Shown here piece after piece: positions 34,520 to 46,199 of a stretch of 64,000 bases of DNA. The DNA lies in the NCBI GenBank assembly GCA_009809945.1, contig WTPW01000705.1, forward strand, positions 268,190 through 332,189, given 5' to 3'. The position numbers and the translations under genes are program-made. The DNA is from Gigaspora margarita. Its lineage: Eukaryota > Glomeromycota > Glomeromycetes > Diversisporales > Gigasporaceae. Each line of letters opens with the position of its first letter. Position 1 is the first letter of the stretch. The notes under the pieces were generated by a model. It saw only the letters and a list, made by a program, of their open reading frames with translations, ran no database searches and had not been told where the DNA came from.

Positions 34520-36410
34520 TAGGCTAATACCCAATAACTTCACTAGTATTCAGATCATATCAGCAAATCAAAGTAACATGTCAGCTCGACCAATCATGAT
34601 CGAGAATTATCAAAAAAATTTTACATGAAAATTTATTACAAAGTGAATTTTTACAAAAAGGGCCTTTTTAACCAGCTTTGTATTTATAATTATAGAAAAT
34701 TATAAAAATTATGTATTTAATTATAAGCCAAAAGTATATTAAAATGGCCATTTTTTGAAAATTAGCTTCCAAATTTACCCTTGATAGTTACCAACCCATT
34801 TTACAATGCCCAACCTATCCTAAAATGCCTAAATATTTCAACAAATGATAAAAGTACTTCTTTTACAACTTAGCATAGCTTTTTTATTAAGTTTTATTGA
34901 TTTTTTGACTTGTCCAGATATCAAAAAGGCTCTTTTGTTAGTTGTAACAAGTACTTCATTTGTTAGTTTTTCAATGTTACTTAGGAGCAAATTTTTGTGT
35001 AATAGTTATCGAAAAAAGACCCAATTATACTGATCCGCTGATATATATAGTTATTACACTAATGTTTGTTAGTCCTTAAGCCATACTGACTCAACTGAAT
35101 ATTTCTTAGAAAACAACTTCAGGCCTTAGCTACCTTATTTCAAAATTAATTCCTCCTAAAAACTTCCTCCTTGAGCTTCTTATATAAAAGAATAAAAAAG
35201 AGAAAAGATTAAATAAGAGCAAAATTACACTAAATAATAAAACTAGTTAAAACCAAAATTACAAACAAATGAAAAAATAAATTTAAATGAAACCAAAGAA
35301 AAAGTAAAAAAAAGTAAAAGAAATAAAGGTGCTATTAAGTTTGCACAAGACAGTAAAAATTATTAACATTGTATAGAATATTTACCTAAATGCTATATAT
35401 AAAAAAACAAATACATCTATAACTAAACATCTATATAAGAAATTTTTTATATGTCCTCCAGATCTCTAATATGTTATTTTTAGTTTATCTAAACAAACTC
35501 GAAAATACTTGTAACTATGCCAGTTCCTACTCAGGGATATATTCCCAATATAGAAAGAATAAATACTACTGATCTTTTAAAGTGGTAAGTTAGGATGCCC
35601 ACTTTTTGAAAAAAATTTTAAAAAATCCAAAAGGTGTGAAATATCACTTGTAATCAAACTTGAGGAAGTGTATAGTCAGAAAAACTCATTTTTTTGTTGT
35701 TCTCTACTGTTTTACTATAGCAGCCTTCATCGATGAAGTAGTTCTTTGCTTTCTACTAAAATTTCTTGTACAAGGGTGCCATCTCTTGCTAGTTATCTTG
35801 TAAGAAGATGCTTTTGGCTTGCATACTAAAATATTAAAGAGTTCCAGAGCAGTTTGTTGACCTTTATAAGAACTGTTTACTGTATTATTTTACTATATAT
35901 AAAGTACAGGCAATACTTCAACAAAAAACTTTTTGGTTTTTTTTCCATAGTTCAGATGATCATCAGAAAGAGTTGTGTGTTCTTTGATAAACTTTACTAT
36001 TACTTGATACATATAGATTTTATATATTCAGAAATACAAAATTAATCTATTACAAATATTCAAGTTTAACATTATCTAGTTACTTCTAATAGCTCTAGAT
36101 TTATTCTATTATGCTAACTTATAAATAAGTTAGAGTTAAAAATTGCTTCACCAGGAGTTTAAACTAAATAGAAATTTTATCTATTTAGATCCAACAGAGC
36201 ACCAGAAGTTATATAGTATTATGTAAATTCAGACTTAGGCCTTACTTTATTTCATAATTTTGGTTATTCCAAATTGGTTCTAACATGTTCTATATTACTA
36301 CAGATTTTTTAAAATAATAGCCACTGCTCAATTAAGTTCATCTATAGACATTCTAGATTCCTGTCTTTTCACAGTATTTTAGTTTTCTAACTAGCTAGTT
36401 TTCTTATTAT
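34520..36410. other. Intergenic with two weak coding-like traces
   Basis: A 62-codon plus frame (34845-35033) reads LSFIDFLTCPDIKKALLLVV and TSTSFVSFSMLLRSKFL. It is not recognised and ends in a stop before anything diagnostic. At 35524-35594 the sequence reads MPVPTQGYIPNIERINTTDL then LKW, directly followed by GTAAGTTAGG, a good 5' splice site. It could be the first exon of a broken gene, but no matching downstream exon could be joined with confidence. The rest is AT-rich. Confidence 0.3.
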
Positions 36411-36414
36411 TTTG

Positions 36415-36490
36415 CCTCTAGAGGATTGGAACTAGCAACTTCTTAATTTGCAATCTTGAAGTATAACTACTATACTATTGACTCAAACAT
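36415..36490 (-). repeat. tRNA-like sequence (tRNA-Cys-like), probable SINE head or tRNA relic
   Basis: On the minus strand, AATAGTATAGTAGTTAT resembles a tRNA box A region, GATTGCAAATTAAG resembles an anticodon arm with GCA, and TTGCTAGTTCCAATCC resembles box B. The acceptor and anticodon stems pair poorly, so it is not a working tRNA gene. A poly(A) tail was not found downstream on that strand. Confidence 0.45.
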
Positions 36491-36989
36491 CTCATAATAA
36501 ACTAAATTAAATACTACAATAGAGATTAATTATATAATAAATACTAGGTTATCAGGAGCTGATAGATGTCCGAAGCAATAATATATATACTGTAGTATAT
36601 AGTCTGTTATATAAACAATATGTATGAACCCAATATTGGTTCAAACCCCAATTTTTGGTTCAATTAACCCAACTTGAGTAGGTTACCAAAATAATGCTGT
36701 GTAATATTACACAACATTAGCAGCATGTAACCAAAAATTATTTTTGCGAAAACAATACACTGAGCCTTTGTGTAATATATACACACATGTCGTGTAACTA
36801 GTATATGCACTGTGATTGGATGTTGCTAACAGACATTGCATGGTTTGGCGTAAAACTAGAGTGTCCTCCGCTATGCTTCGGACAATAATATAATTTTAAA
36901 AAAATTTTTTAGTTTATATATAGTGTTTGTATATAGGTATTAATTTATTAATTTACAACTTTATATAATATAAAATTTGTTATACAAAA

Positions 36990-37110
36990 ATTAACTCAGT
37001 TTAAGGTTAGAGTAAGGTTAGCTTTAGGATTAGAAAGTTTATAATTTATACTAAAATTTTGCAAGTAATATTTTTTGTTAAAACTTCAAGAACTATTTTA
37101 TAACCAGGGT
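36990..37110 (+). repeat. Copy of the shared internal module
   Basis: Reads AGTTTAAGGTTAGAGTAAGG, then TTAGCTTTAGGATTAG, TATACTAAAATTTTGCAAG and TTTTTTGTTAAAACTTCAAG. It closely matches the interior of 20690-20945. The surrounding ends (about 36905-37130) contain TTTGTATATAGG and its weak mirror CCCATATATGTAC. Confidence 0.5.
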
Positions 37111-37202
37111 TTTGAAATATTAATATACCCATATATGTACAAATAGAATACTCATTTTAAAATTATATAAAATATTTAAATAAAAGATATAATTTTTTGA
37201 GT

Positions 37203-37553
37203 TTACTAAAACACACCACTGGTGCCAACACCACAATGATTTTTCACCAATCACATTTTTTAAATGCAGTGTAATATAAAGATCTTGTGTAATATAAATT
37301 TTTTGCCATTTTGCTATTTTTTTCAAAAATACCTTCTAACTCAAAATTTCATCTATAAAACCACCTTTTTTTTTTAAAAAAAAAATTCCTTGTGGAATTT
37401 CACTATATACTATACCTCACTCTAACCCCTAACTATTAACTCTTACTTAACATTTATTAAATTCAATTTTTGTTTATTTTTTTTGTATATTGATCTTCAC
37501 GTTATACCACATACTGGTGTTGAATACCAGTGGTGCGTTTTAGTAAACTTGTA
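37203..37553. mobile_element. TIR element, CACCACTGGTG family, with the shared module
   Basis: The left end TAAAACACACCACTGGTGCC then AACACC mirrors the right end GGTGTTGAATACCAGTGGTG then CGTTTTA. The interior has the reversed module (CCTTGTGGAATTTCACTATA, CTCTAACCCCTAACTATTAA). The 68-codon minus frame overlapping it is chance. Confidence 0.68.
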
Positions 37554-37559
37554 ATTTTT

Positions 37560-37990
37560 AATAAAATATACAATGTATATTAAAAAAATTATAATTTGGT
37601 GCACCTCATACTATAGTGCACCCTAATCACAAGATATAAATAGTAATTATCAATTGTATCTAATTAGCCAATTTTTTTTGTTTTAATTATTTCTAATATT
37701 TTTTTGTCAATAAATTGTACTTTTGTTATTACTAAAGCTATTATTTTGTAATTTTGTATTGTTATTTGTTTTTGTTATTTGCTAATCATTTATTGTTATT
37801 AAAGCTATTATTTTGCAATTTAGTATTGTTATTCTTTTTATCATTTAATAGTACTTAGGAACATTAGTATCACTTTTGTTGTTGGTATAGACTTTGCTGC
37901 TTTTGGCAGATATTTGTAAGTAGTTATTGAGTATATATGGTTTTGCTCCTTGTATATTAGTATACTGCTTTTAGTTAAAAAATCATTCCT
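37560..37990. other. Degenerate TATTGTTATT repeats
   Basis: Around 37680-37870 the phrases TATTACTAAAGCTATTATTT and TATTGTTATTAAAGCTATTA recur with AATTTAGTATTGTTATT. Probably a decayed short tandem repeat. No gene. Confidence 0.35.
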
Positions 37991-37992
37991 TA

Positions 37993-39050
37993 ACAGTCAT
38001 AGGACATGTTACCTAGAAATAAATTTATAATAAAAATTATAAAAAAAACATATGAATTTACTATATAACTTTGAGCTAAGTTCCCTCTCTGGGTTAACTA
38101 ATTAACTTAAAATTAAAGTTTGCAGGTATATAGAACAAGAAAAGAAGAAAATTTTGAGCTTAAAAACTACATTAAAATTCTGCTAATTTTGCACTTTTCA
38201 AAATGTAACTCTGTCAAAAACAAATATTTACAAATTTTAAATCAGCAATTATGTGTAAAATTATGCTCTGAACAACTTTACTTAGGCAACGGAAGTAGGT
38301 TACCTTGTAAGAAAAATGGGTTATCTATGTACTAAAGTTAAAATTTATCGTATTTCATGATATAACTTTTTTTTTTTATTAGATAACCTACTTTGGGCTC
38401 TTAAGCAAAGTTGTTCAGCATGTAATTTTACATCACATTTGAGATTTATTCGCGTTTTTCGGACCTTTTCTAAGTGAAAAATGGGTTTAAAGTTCGAAAA
38501 TTTTTTTTTTTTTAAAAAAAAAATTTTTTTCGAACTTTAAACACATTTTTCACTTAGAAAAGGTCCGAAAAACGCGAATCAATCTCAAATGTGATGTAAA
38601 ATTACATGCTGAACAACTTTGCTTAAGAGCCCAAAGTAGGTTATCTAATAAAAAAAAAAGTTATATCATGAAATACGATAAATTTTAACTTTAGTACATA
38701 GATAACCCATTTTTCTTACAAGGTAAACTACTTCCGTCGCCTAAGTAAAGTTGTTCAGAGCATAATTTTACACATAACTGCTGATTTAAAATTTGTAAAT
38801 ATTTGTTTTTGACAGAGTTACATTTTGAAAAAGTGCAAAATTAGCAGAATTTTAATGTAGTTTTTAAGCTCAAAATTTTCTTCTTTTCTTGATCTATATA
38901 CCTGCAAACTTTAATTTTAAGTTAATTAGTTAACCCAGAGAGAGATCTTAGCTCAAAGTTATATAGTAAATTTATATGTTTTTTTATAATTTTTATTATA
39001 AAATTATTTTAAACTAATTTTAAGAGGACATGTCCTATGACTGTTAATAT
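37993..39050. repeat. Near-perfect ~1.05-kb palindrome
   Basis: The arms of about 525 bp mirror each other from the outer TTAACAGTCATAGGACATG (37993) / CATGTCCTATGACTGTTAA (39050) to the centre near 38520. TATAGAACAAGAAAAGAAGA mirrors TCTTCTTTTCTTGATCTATA, and CGCGTTTTTCGGACC mirrors GGTCCGAAAAACGCG. There is virtually no loop. Four copies of CTGAACAACTTTACTTAGG or its mirror lie at symmetric positions (38268, 38399, 38611, 38746). The 71-codon frame in the left arm has no protein family signature. Confidence 0.85.
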
Positions 39051-39159
39051 GATTTTGGTTACATTGCTAATGTATTTTTATTTGACAATATAGATATGTT
39101 AGATTAGAGTATTTGTTAAATTTGTTGTTTAATAGTTATTAAAATATATAGTTCTATTT

Positions 39160-39470
39160 ACTATTTATTTCTAAAAATAAGCAACCTTTTTTGGGCAAAA
39201 AATTACACAAAAAATATGAAAGTAGCTTATTTTTGAATTGTTAAATTTTTTGAAAAATTAAAAAACATACTAATAAAAAGTTGTCCAAATAAAACCAAAT
39301 TTTTACTGCAGATATATTTGATGTTCTAAACAAGTTTATTTAATAGCTCTTATGTTTTTTTTATATATAGCAATTGCTAATAGATTTTTGAAATTTTGAA
39401 AAAAAATTAGAGGATAGCTTATTTTCAGAGTAGCTTATTTTTTAAAAATATACAGTATTTATTGTTTTAG
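39160..39470. mobile_element. TIR element, AAAATAAGCTACC family
   Basis: ATTTCTAAAAATAAGCAACC then TTTTTTGGGC at the left faces AGCTTATTTTCAGAGTAGCT then TATT...TATACAGTA at the right. CTAAACAAGTTTATTTAATA lies inside. It is in inverted order relative to the copy at 34190. Confidence 0.58.
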
Positions 39471-39479
39471 CTTACTAGC

Positions 39480-40195
39480 TTGTGAACTATTACTAATACT
39501 TAGTTCTTTTTGGATTTATTAAAGGTGGTTTTCTTTTTGATACTAGAAAGTATAATTTCTTTTGTTTATTATTCGTGCATTCTAGAGTGTAAATATATTA
39601 CAAACCTTTTCTTTGTTTTATAGAATTGTTATAGGCATCCTTAGATTTTATTAGCAAAATTTATATATAGATATATATTAATTATTAACAAAGTGAATAT
39701 ATATCAATTATAGTTACCCCTGCTAGGTTTTATTGATAGTGATTATAATTAATACATATTTGTGATAGTTAATAATTGATATATAACCAATCAATATTTT
39801 TATAATAAAAATATATAATTTATTAAAAATGCAAATAACAATAGTGACCTGTTGCTATAGCAACTCTTATATAATTGACCTATCATTTTTGAGATTGGCA
39901 ATTATATATAAACAAGATTATCATTTGATAATTATTGTGTTTTTTTCTTAGGCTAGAGTTGTTTTGGAGTTATATTAGTTATGCCTTACCATTTCAAAAA
40001 TATTTGTTTTGTAAGTTTTGTTTTTTTTTTGTTTATTTTTTTCATCTTTAGTCAGAGTCATCTTGAAATTGTTATTTTTTGCTTTTTATTAAATTATTAG
40101 TATTTTGCTACTTACTAGTATTTCATCATTTACCAATGTTTCATTATTTACCAGAACTTTAATATTTTACAAAATCAGAACTAGGAAGGTTTTTT
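39480..40195. other. Intergenic, T/A-rich
   Basis: Short repeats of ATATATAATTAATTATTA type around 39660-39790. No coding or RNA signal recognised. Confidence 0.35.
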
Positions 40196-40420
40196 TAAAT
40201 TTTTTTTTTTAATTTTTTTTTGGTAGTTTGGAGAAAAGATTTACAACAAAAACTTTTATATTTGACTTTATAGCAAGTGGGCAGTTTATTGGTTTTTTTA
40301 ATTTTTTTTAAATTTTTTTTCTCAGTAGCTTGGAAAAAAGATTTGCAAAAAAACTTTTATGGTTAATTTTATAGCCAGTGGCAGTTTATTAGAGTTTTTT
40401 TCATAATTTTTTTCATTTTT
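40195..40420. repeat. Two-copy ~118-bp tandem repeat
   Basis: GTTTGGAGAAAAGATTTACA and AACTTTTATATTTGACTTTA with AGCAAGTGGGCAGTTTATT are repeated as GCTTGGAAAAAAGATTTGCA, AACTTTTATGGTTAATTTTA and AGCCAGTGGCAGTTTATT. Poly(T) stretches separate the copies. Confidence 0.6.
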
Positions 40421-40614
40421 TTATTTCTTTTCTATTCTTTTTTTTTTGTTTCTTTTGTTTTTTATTTTTTTCTTCTTTTTTTCCTTTATTTCTTTTTTTA
40501 CTTTTATTTTTTTCTTTCTTTTCTCTATTTTTTCTCTATTTTTATTTTATTTTATTTTTTTATTTTATTTTATTTTATTTTTATTTTTTTTTGTATCAGA
40601 AGGGGGTTATTTGC
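40420..40614. repeat. Poly(T)/TTTTA low-complexity tract before the gap
   Basis: Almost pure T with scattered C and A, ending in a TTTTA microsatellite. It translates into Phe/Leu runs and has no coding value. It probably caused the assembly gap. Confidence 0.8.
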
Positions 40615-40889
40615 NNNNNNNNNNNNNNNNNNNNNNNNNNNNNNNNNNNNNNNNNNNNNNNNNNNNNNNNNNNNNNNNNNNNNNNNNNNNNNNNNNNNNN
40701 NNNNNNNNNNNNNNNNNNNNNNNNNNNNNNNNNNNNNNNNNNNNNNNNNNNNNNNNNNNNNNNNNNNNNNNNNNNNNNNNNNNNNNNNNNNNNNNNNNNN
40801 NNNNNNNNNNNNNNNNNNNNNNNNNNNNNNNNNNNNNNNNNNNNNNNNNNNNNNNNNNNNNNNNNNNNNNNNNNNNNNNNNNNNNNNNN
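40615..40889. other. Assembly gap (run of N, 275 bases)
   Basis: Sequence unknown. Frames spanning the Ns are artefacts. Confidence 0.99.
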
Positions 40890-41430
40890 TTTTAATCTAA
40901 TTTTTCTATATATTATTATTTGTTTTGGTATTTTTTTTGTTTAAAACTAGTGAAATGGAATTGGAACATCTTAAAATAAAGTTATTTTTTTTGGTTTTTT
41001 TTTCTTTAAATTTTTTATTTATTTATTGAACTAACTTTTTTTCAAATGCATTTATAGTTAACAAAGTCATTGTTGTTGGAGTTGTTATGATTAAAGTTGT
41101 TGAAGTCAATATTAGGGATTGGACAATGTTAATTTATTTGGCACCTTATAGAAAAATGATGTATTTGGGTTCTGAATTGATAGAAGGTCACTATGAGAGT
41201 TTTGTTTGTTTTAGTTTAGTATAGATTTTTTTAATAAATTTGATTCTTTCAATTTTGTTTGTATTATTTTTTTTAATAAATTAAGAAATTGCAAATATAT
41301 ATATTGACCAATCAAAATTGATTATATGATTTAAAAAAGTTTAGATATTTTATACATTACATAATTACTATATAATCCTATAATTACTATATATTATATA
41401 TAATAATATAGCAAGAACAAACAAGAATTG
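40890..41430. other. Intergenic, nothing recognised
   Basis: AT-rich. AATAGTATATTACTATATAT-like runs near 41360-41410. No convincing coding region. Confidence 0.35.
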
Positions 41431-42700
41431 TTACATGTTTTTTTTTGTATAGGTTCCAGTTCTTAAATCTTTATTCCTGGAGCTATTTTAATACCTCAAT
41501 AAAACATAGTACAGAAAAAAAAGGATAGTAAACAAATAATATTGAAAAACAAAAAAATCAAACAAAAAAGTGCTATATATTTTTTTGTATATAGTTCTGG
41601 TTTTTGGAACTCTATTCCCAGTACCATTTTAATATCTTGATGAAATATGGTATAGAAAAAAAAGGTTAGTAAAAAATAGTACTAAAAGACAAAAAAGAAC
41701 AAACAAAAAAGAGCTCTACATTTTTGTATTGAATCCTAGTTTTGGAATTTTTATTTCTGGTGCTATTTCAATACCTTAGTGAAACATGGTACAGAAAAAA
41801 AGAGTAGTAAATAAATAATACTGAAAAACAAAAGAACAAACAAGAAATAGCTATATATTTTTTTGTATCTGGTTCTGGTTCTATTTCAATACCTCAATGA
41901 AATATAGTACAGAAAAAAAAGTTAGTAAATGAATAATACTAAAAAACAAAAAGAATAAACAAGAAATAGTTATATATATTTTTTGTATATAGTTTCAGTT
42001 CTTAAATTACTATTCTTAGTGTATTTCAATACTTTAATGAAACATGGTATAGAAAAAAATAATACTAAAAAACAAAAAAGAGCAAACAAAAAATAGCTAT
42101 ACATTTTTTATATACAGACCCAGTTCTCAAATTTCTCTTCCTGATACCATTTCAATACCTTAATAAAACATAGTACAGAAAAAATAGATTAGTAAATAAA
42201 TAATACCAAAAGACAAAAAACAAACAAGAAAGAGCTATATATTTTTTGTATACAGTCCAAGTTCTTGAATCTCTATTTTTAGTGCTATTTCAATATCTTG
42301 ATAAAACATGGTACAAAAACAAAAAAAGATTAGCAAATAAATAATACTGAAAAACAAGAAAAAAAAATAAAAAATAACTATAAATTTTTTGTATATAGTT
42401 CTTGTTCTCAAATCTCTATTCCCAGTGCTATTTCAATATCTCAATAAAGGTTAGTAAATGAATAATACCAAAAAACAAAAAGAACAAACAAAAAAGAACT
42501 ACATTTTTTGTATACAGTTCTAGTTCTCAAATTTCTATTCCCAGTACCATTTCAATACCTTAATAAAACATATTACAAGAAAAAAAAGTTAGTAAATGAA
42601 TAATACTAAAAGACAAAAGGAACAAACAATAAAGAGCTACATGTTTTTTTTTGTGTATAGTTCTGGTTCTTGAAACTCCATTTCTGGCTCTAAGATTTCT
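41430..42700 (-). repeat. ~130-bp tandem array (about ten units) with an exon-like core
   Basis: Units begin near 41452, 41588, 41725, 41867, 41983, 42103, 42248, 42392, 42508 and 42653, spaced 116-145 bp. On the minus strand each has a TTTACTAAC-like branch-point word, a T-rich tract, and a ~75-bp core such as TTCATTGAGGTATTGAAATA then GAACCAGAACT. The outermost unit (42640-42715) is open and reads KKDAIEILEPEMEFQEPELY then TK. In the other units the same frame is broken by TGA/TAG. This may be a decayed array of tandem micro-exons or simply a satellite. No transcript evidence is available here. Confidence 0.6.
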
Positions 42701-43130
42701 ATTGCATCTTTTTTGGCAAAGCACAAACCTAAAAAAGAAGCAAAATATTAGTAAGAACAAAAGAAAACATTAAGAATATAAAATAAAAACTGGTACTTAT
42801 CTTTTGTACTAGTTTTGGCTCCAAGATCTTTTTCTAATACATCTTTCAATAAAGCATATACTTAATTTTTGTAAATACCAAAAAACTTTAAATTTAATAA
42901 AAGTAGATTATTTATGATCGTAATGTAGATCATAATGTATAAAGTTAAATAATTGATATAGTCTAAAAAATAAAGATTAATGATTTATATAACTTATGAT
43001 TTATTATGTCATCAAAGATCTGGGTATTTTTTTTTGCTATAACTATCATATAAAAATTAATCATTATTTATCAATTCAAATAATTATAATTATAATTAAT
43101 TTATACATTTATAACAATTTATACAAAAAA
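42700..43130. other. Flank of the tandem array, AT-rich
   Basis: One further exon-like stretch on the minus strand (about 42785-42860) gives YALLKDVLEKDLGAKTSTKD, similar in layout to the array cores. The remainder is AT-rich without features. Confidence 0.35.
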
Positions 43131-43775
43131 TAATATATATTAATTATAGATATATATCAATTTTTAAACTAGTTAATCAATATATAATATTATTTTTAAT
43201 TAATTTGTGATCTGTATACCAAACAGGAGCTGTATATATTACTATATATAGCAAAATTAGAAAAAATCAATTATTGTTTATCAAATTTCTGGAATCTGGT
43301 ACTGTCAAACCAATAACCTTTCTTCTTCAACTAACAAAGTTGTAGAGCACATTCTTGTGATTCTAATAGTAGTAAAATCATTAAAATTAGCTCAGTAAAT
43401 TACAAGATATCATTAAAAAACATTTCGTGACCATATAGATTTTTATGTAAACAATATTATTATTTATATAGAAACTCTATATGGTTGTAAAATGTTTTTA
43501 ACAATATCTTTGTAATCTACTAGGCCAATTTTAATGATTTTACCACTATTAGAATTGCAAAAATGTGCTTTACAATTTTAATTAGTTGGAGAAGAAAGGT
43601 TAGCTTAGTAAAAAAATTCATTATTGGTCTGACAGTACTAGTTTTCAAAAATTTGATAAACAAATAATTAATTTTTACCATATATTACTATAGATTTTTA
43701 CTCTTTGGTATATGGATCATAAATCAATATAAAACAATTAATTAGTAATCCACTGTTAAAAAGAACTAATTTATA
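43130..43775. repeat. Foldback element centred near 43450
   Basis: The arms mirror: TTGTAGAGCACATTCTTGTG and GCAAAAATGTGCTTTACAA; AACCTTTCTTCTTCAACTAA and TTAGTTGGAGAAGAAAGGTT; and outer TGTGATCTGTATACCAAA and TTTGGTATATGGATCATAA. The design matches 29844-30634 and the half-arm at 57255-57345. Confidence 0.65.
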
Positions 43776-43779
43776 GTAA

Positions 43780-44130
43780 AAATTAGCAGATATGTACCTA
43801 TTACTTTATATAGTAAGTGAAATGCTATGTGCTTCAATTTATAAGACAATCTCTATAGTAAATGATTGAAAAATACTTGTATCTTATGATCTATCAAACC
43901 AATTTAGATGATTTACTACCTAGAATTACAAGAATTAGCTCTATAACTTTTAATTAAGCAACAAAAAAGAGTTACTTAATAAAAAAATACTTTTATATAT
44001 AAGCAAGTCCTATTTATATACTATAGAAAAAACATATGAATTGTTGTTTGTTTTGATCAATTAAATCATGATTTACTATTGGTAATTTCTGTAGATCATC
44101 ACATGAACTTCAACATTAACTAAAACCAGT
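43780..44130. other. AT-rich with a half-arm of a hairpin family
   Basis: At 43870-43960 the sequence reads ATCTTATGATCTATCAAACC and TTAGCTCTATAACTTTTAAT, matching one arm of the 29844 and 43130 foldbacks without a partner. No gene. Confidence 0.4.
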
Positions 44131-44139
44131 ATTAGCCAT

Positions 44140-45460
44140 GATATATAATAAAATTTATAACAAAAACATATAAATTTACTATAATTTTTTAAAATTAAGA
44201 TCCTTTTAACTTATATATTAACTTATACAGTATTTAAATTTTGGGATTAAACATATTGAGAATATTACTTAAAACAACTTTTTAAAATTTGCAATAATTA
44301 AAGATTTTGCTAGTGAAATAAAGATTTACTAATTTTAAAAAATATAATTATATACAAAATTTTATACTAAACAACTTACTTATAAGATGAAATAGGGTAT
44401 CATAGTAAAAATTAGTTTGCTATAGATAAACTTTAAAATTTTATATTTATCTATATAAACCTTTTTTCTACTAATATATTTTTGTCTTCTAAGTAAACTT
44501 GTTCAGTACAAAATTTTACATATTTTGTGTCTCACCAAAATTCAGTTTTCAAGCTTTTACTAGGTAAAAATTATATAAAAATTTTTTTTGTAAACAAAAA
44601 AATTTATATAATTTTAACTCAGCTTTTTAAAGAGCTTGAAAACCAAATTTTGACAAGACATAAAGTATGTAAAATTTTGTGCTAAACAAGTTTACTTAGA
44701 AGACAAAAATATATTATTTTGTAGAAAAAAGGTTTATATAGATAAATATAAAATTTTAAAGTTTATCTATAGCAAACTTAATTTTTACCATGACACCCTA
44801 TTTTCATTATACTGTATATTCCCAAAAATAAGCTACCCCTTGGTTTTGACCAAAAAACCTAAAAACCTGTTTCACCCAAAAATAAGCTACCCCGATCGAT
44901 AATAGTTGCTACATAGTAAAGTCAAAATTTACTATGTAAATCGATCATAAGTGCATAAGTAAACTTTTCAGAAGATCAAAATACATTTATTCTGAAATTT
45001 TCATACAAATCAGAGATCTTTTTATTATTTGAGTTTTAATTTTTACATTTAACGAAAAAATTAAAAATTTTTTAAATAATATATCCGACAAACGTAGAAA
45101 TTAAAAGTTAAATAATAAAAAGTTCTTCAAATTCTATGAAATTGAGTATTATATGCATTTTGATCTTCTGAACATATTTACTTAAGCACTTATAATCGAT
45201 TTACATAGTAGAATTTAGACTTTACTATGTAGCGACTATTTGCGATCGCTAAAAACTGAAAATAAGTTAACCCTGATTTTTTGTGTAACTTTTTGCCCAA
45301 AAAAGGTAGCTTATTTTCGGGAACCTACGGTTAAGTGATTTTATTCTACTATTCTCAATATGTTTAACCACAAAATTCAGAAATAAGTTAATATGTAAGT
45401 TAAAAAGGATCTTGTGCTTAAATTTTATAGTAAAAATTTATATGTTTTTATTATGAAAAA
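44140..45460. repeat. Composite foldback with an inner hairpin and a nested TIR element
   Basis: The outer pair (44150-44285 and 45345-45455) shares ACATATAAATTTACTATAA, AAGATCCTTTTAACTTATAT and AAACATATTGAGAATA in mirror order. Inside, a hairpin at about 44345-44800 mirrors CTAAGTAAACTTGTTCAGTA and GTGCTAAACAAGTTTACTTAG around a centre near 44600. A separate TIR element occupies 44815-45338. Confidence 0.65.
44815..45338. mobile_element. TIR element, AAAATAAGCTACC family (best copy)
   Basis: The left end ACTGTATATTCCCAAAAATA then AGCTACCCC faces the right end GGTAGCTTATTTTCGGGAAC then CTACGGT. The interior is itself mirrored: ATAGTTGCTACATAGTAAAG against CTTTACTATGTAGCGACTAT. No coding region. 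Confidence 0.7.
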
Positions 45461-45622
45461 GTCTATGTGCCACCCGGGTTGGTACACCACCCTGTTCAAA
45501 TTAAATAGTAATTTGATGACGCACATCACCTTAGGGTTAGGGTCAGTCAGTCAATTTAGTATTTAATTTGGATAGGGTGGCAGTAAATTATTTACCACCC
45601 CGGGTGGCACATAGACGACTCC
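45455..45622. mobile_element. ~168-bp MITE, GTCTATGTGCCACCC ends
   Basis: Inverted core GTCTATGTGCCACCCGGGTT and its mirror CCCGGGTGGCACATAGAC. TTTTATTAT lies on both sides (45446-45454 and 45623-45631), a possible 9-bp duplication, though such an AT-rich word could occur by chance. The middle contains CTTAGGGTTAGGGTCAGTCA. Confidence 0.65.
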
Positions 45623-45824
45623 TTTTATTATAATTTTTATTATAATTTATCACGCGGTGTGACATTTTCCCTGACTGATATTGTGAAATTTTAGTTTACA
45701 ATTTGAACTTTTTTAAGGACTTATTTGTAATTTTCGTACAATCTGTTTTATCTTTTTTTTTAAAAAAAATTTTGTTAGACAATCAATACTTCATTTATCA
45801 ATTTGCGTCATATCTAATAACAGC

Positions 45825-46198
45825 CCTGTAAGAAAAAGTGGCACGTAGTACAGTCCAAAATGGAACTGGAAAAACAACCATTACGCACCTCCGCAAAAAA
45901 TTTAACGTGCAAATCGCGGTCCACAAACCGTTCCTTCACTGCAATTTCCGTAGAAAAACGTGCCAAAAAGCCGTGCCAAAATCCATGGATTTAAGTTTAG
46001 TAAACTGCTGCAAAATCCGGTCCATTTACTGTTCAAAATTTACGGGAGAACGTGCCAAAAATGGCACGGTGAAAATAAACCATCCCGTACCTCACGTGTA
46101 AATCACGGTGCACTATGGTCCATTTGCGGTCCAAAATTCACGCGTAAACCCGTAATGGCACGGGATATCACACGTACCACTTGTCTTACAGGGCAGAG
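45825..46198. mobile_element. ~370-bp GC-richer TIR element, GCCCTGTAAGA ends
   Basis: GCCCTGTAAGAAAAAGTGGC then ACGTA mirrors ACGTACCACTTGTCTTACAG then GGC. Inside, GTGCCAAAA and CACGTG-like words repeat. The two overlapping plus-strand frames (45838-46101 and 45960-46238) are simply these repeats read through, with no protein family signature. An isolated related end, CCTGTAAGAAAAACCGGTAC, occurs at 49792. Confidence 0.65.
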
Positions 46199-46199
46199 T

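Noticed and set aside
36567-36888. Element bounded by GTCCGAAGCA and TGCTTCGGAC
   Set aside because: The inverted ends are only ~10 bp and no target duplication or second copy was found in the window, so it was not listed.
38120-38335. 71-codon frame in the palindrome arm
   Set aside because: No family motif, and its mirror copy in the other arm is not preserved as coding.
40446-40944. Open frames across the N run
   Set aside because: They consist of poly(T) translation and unknown bases.
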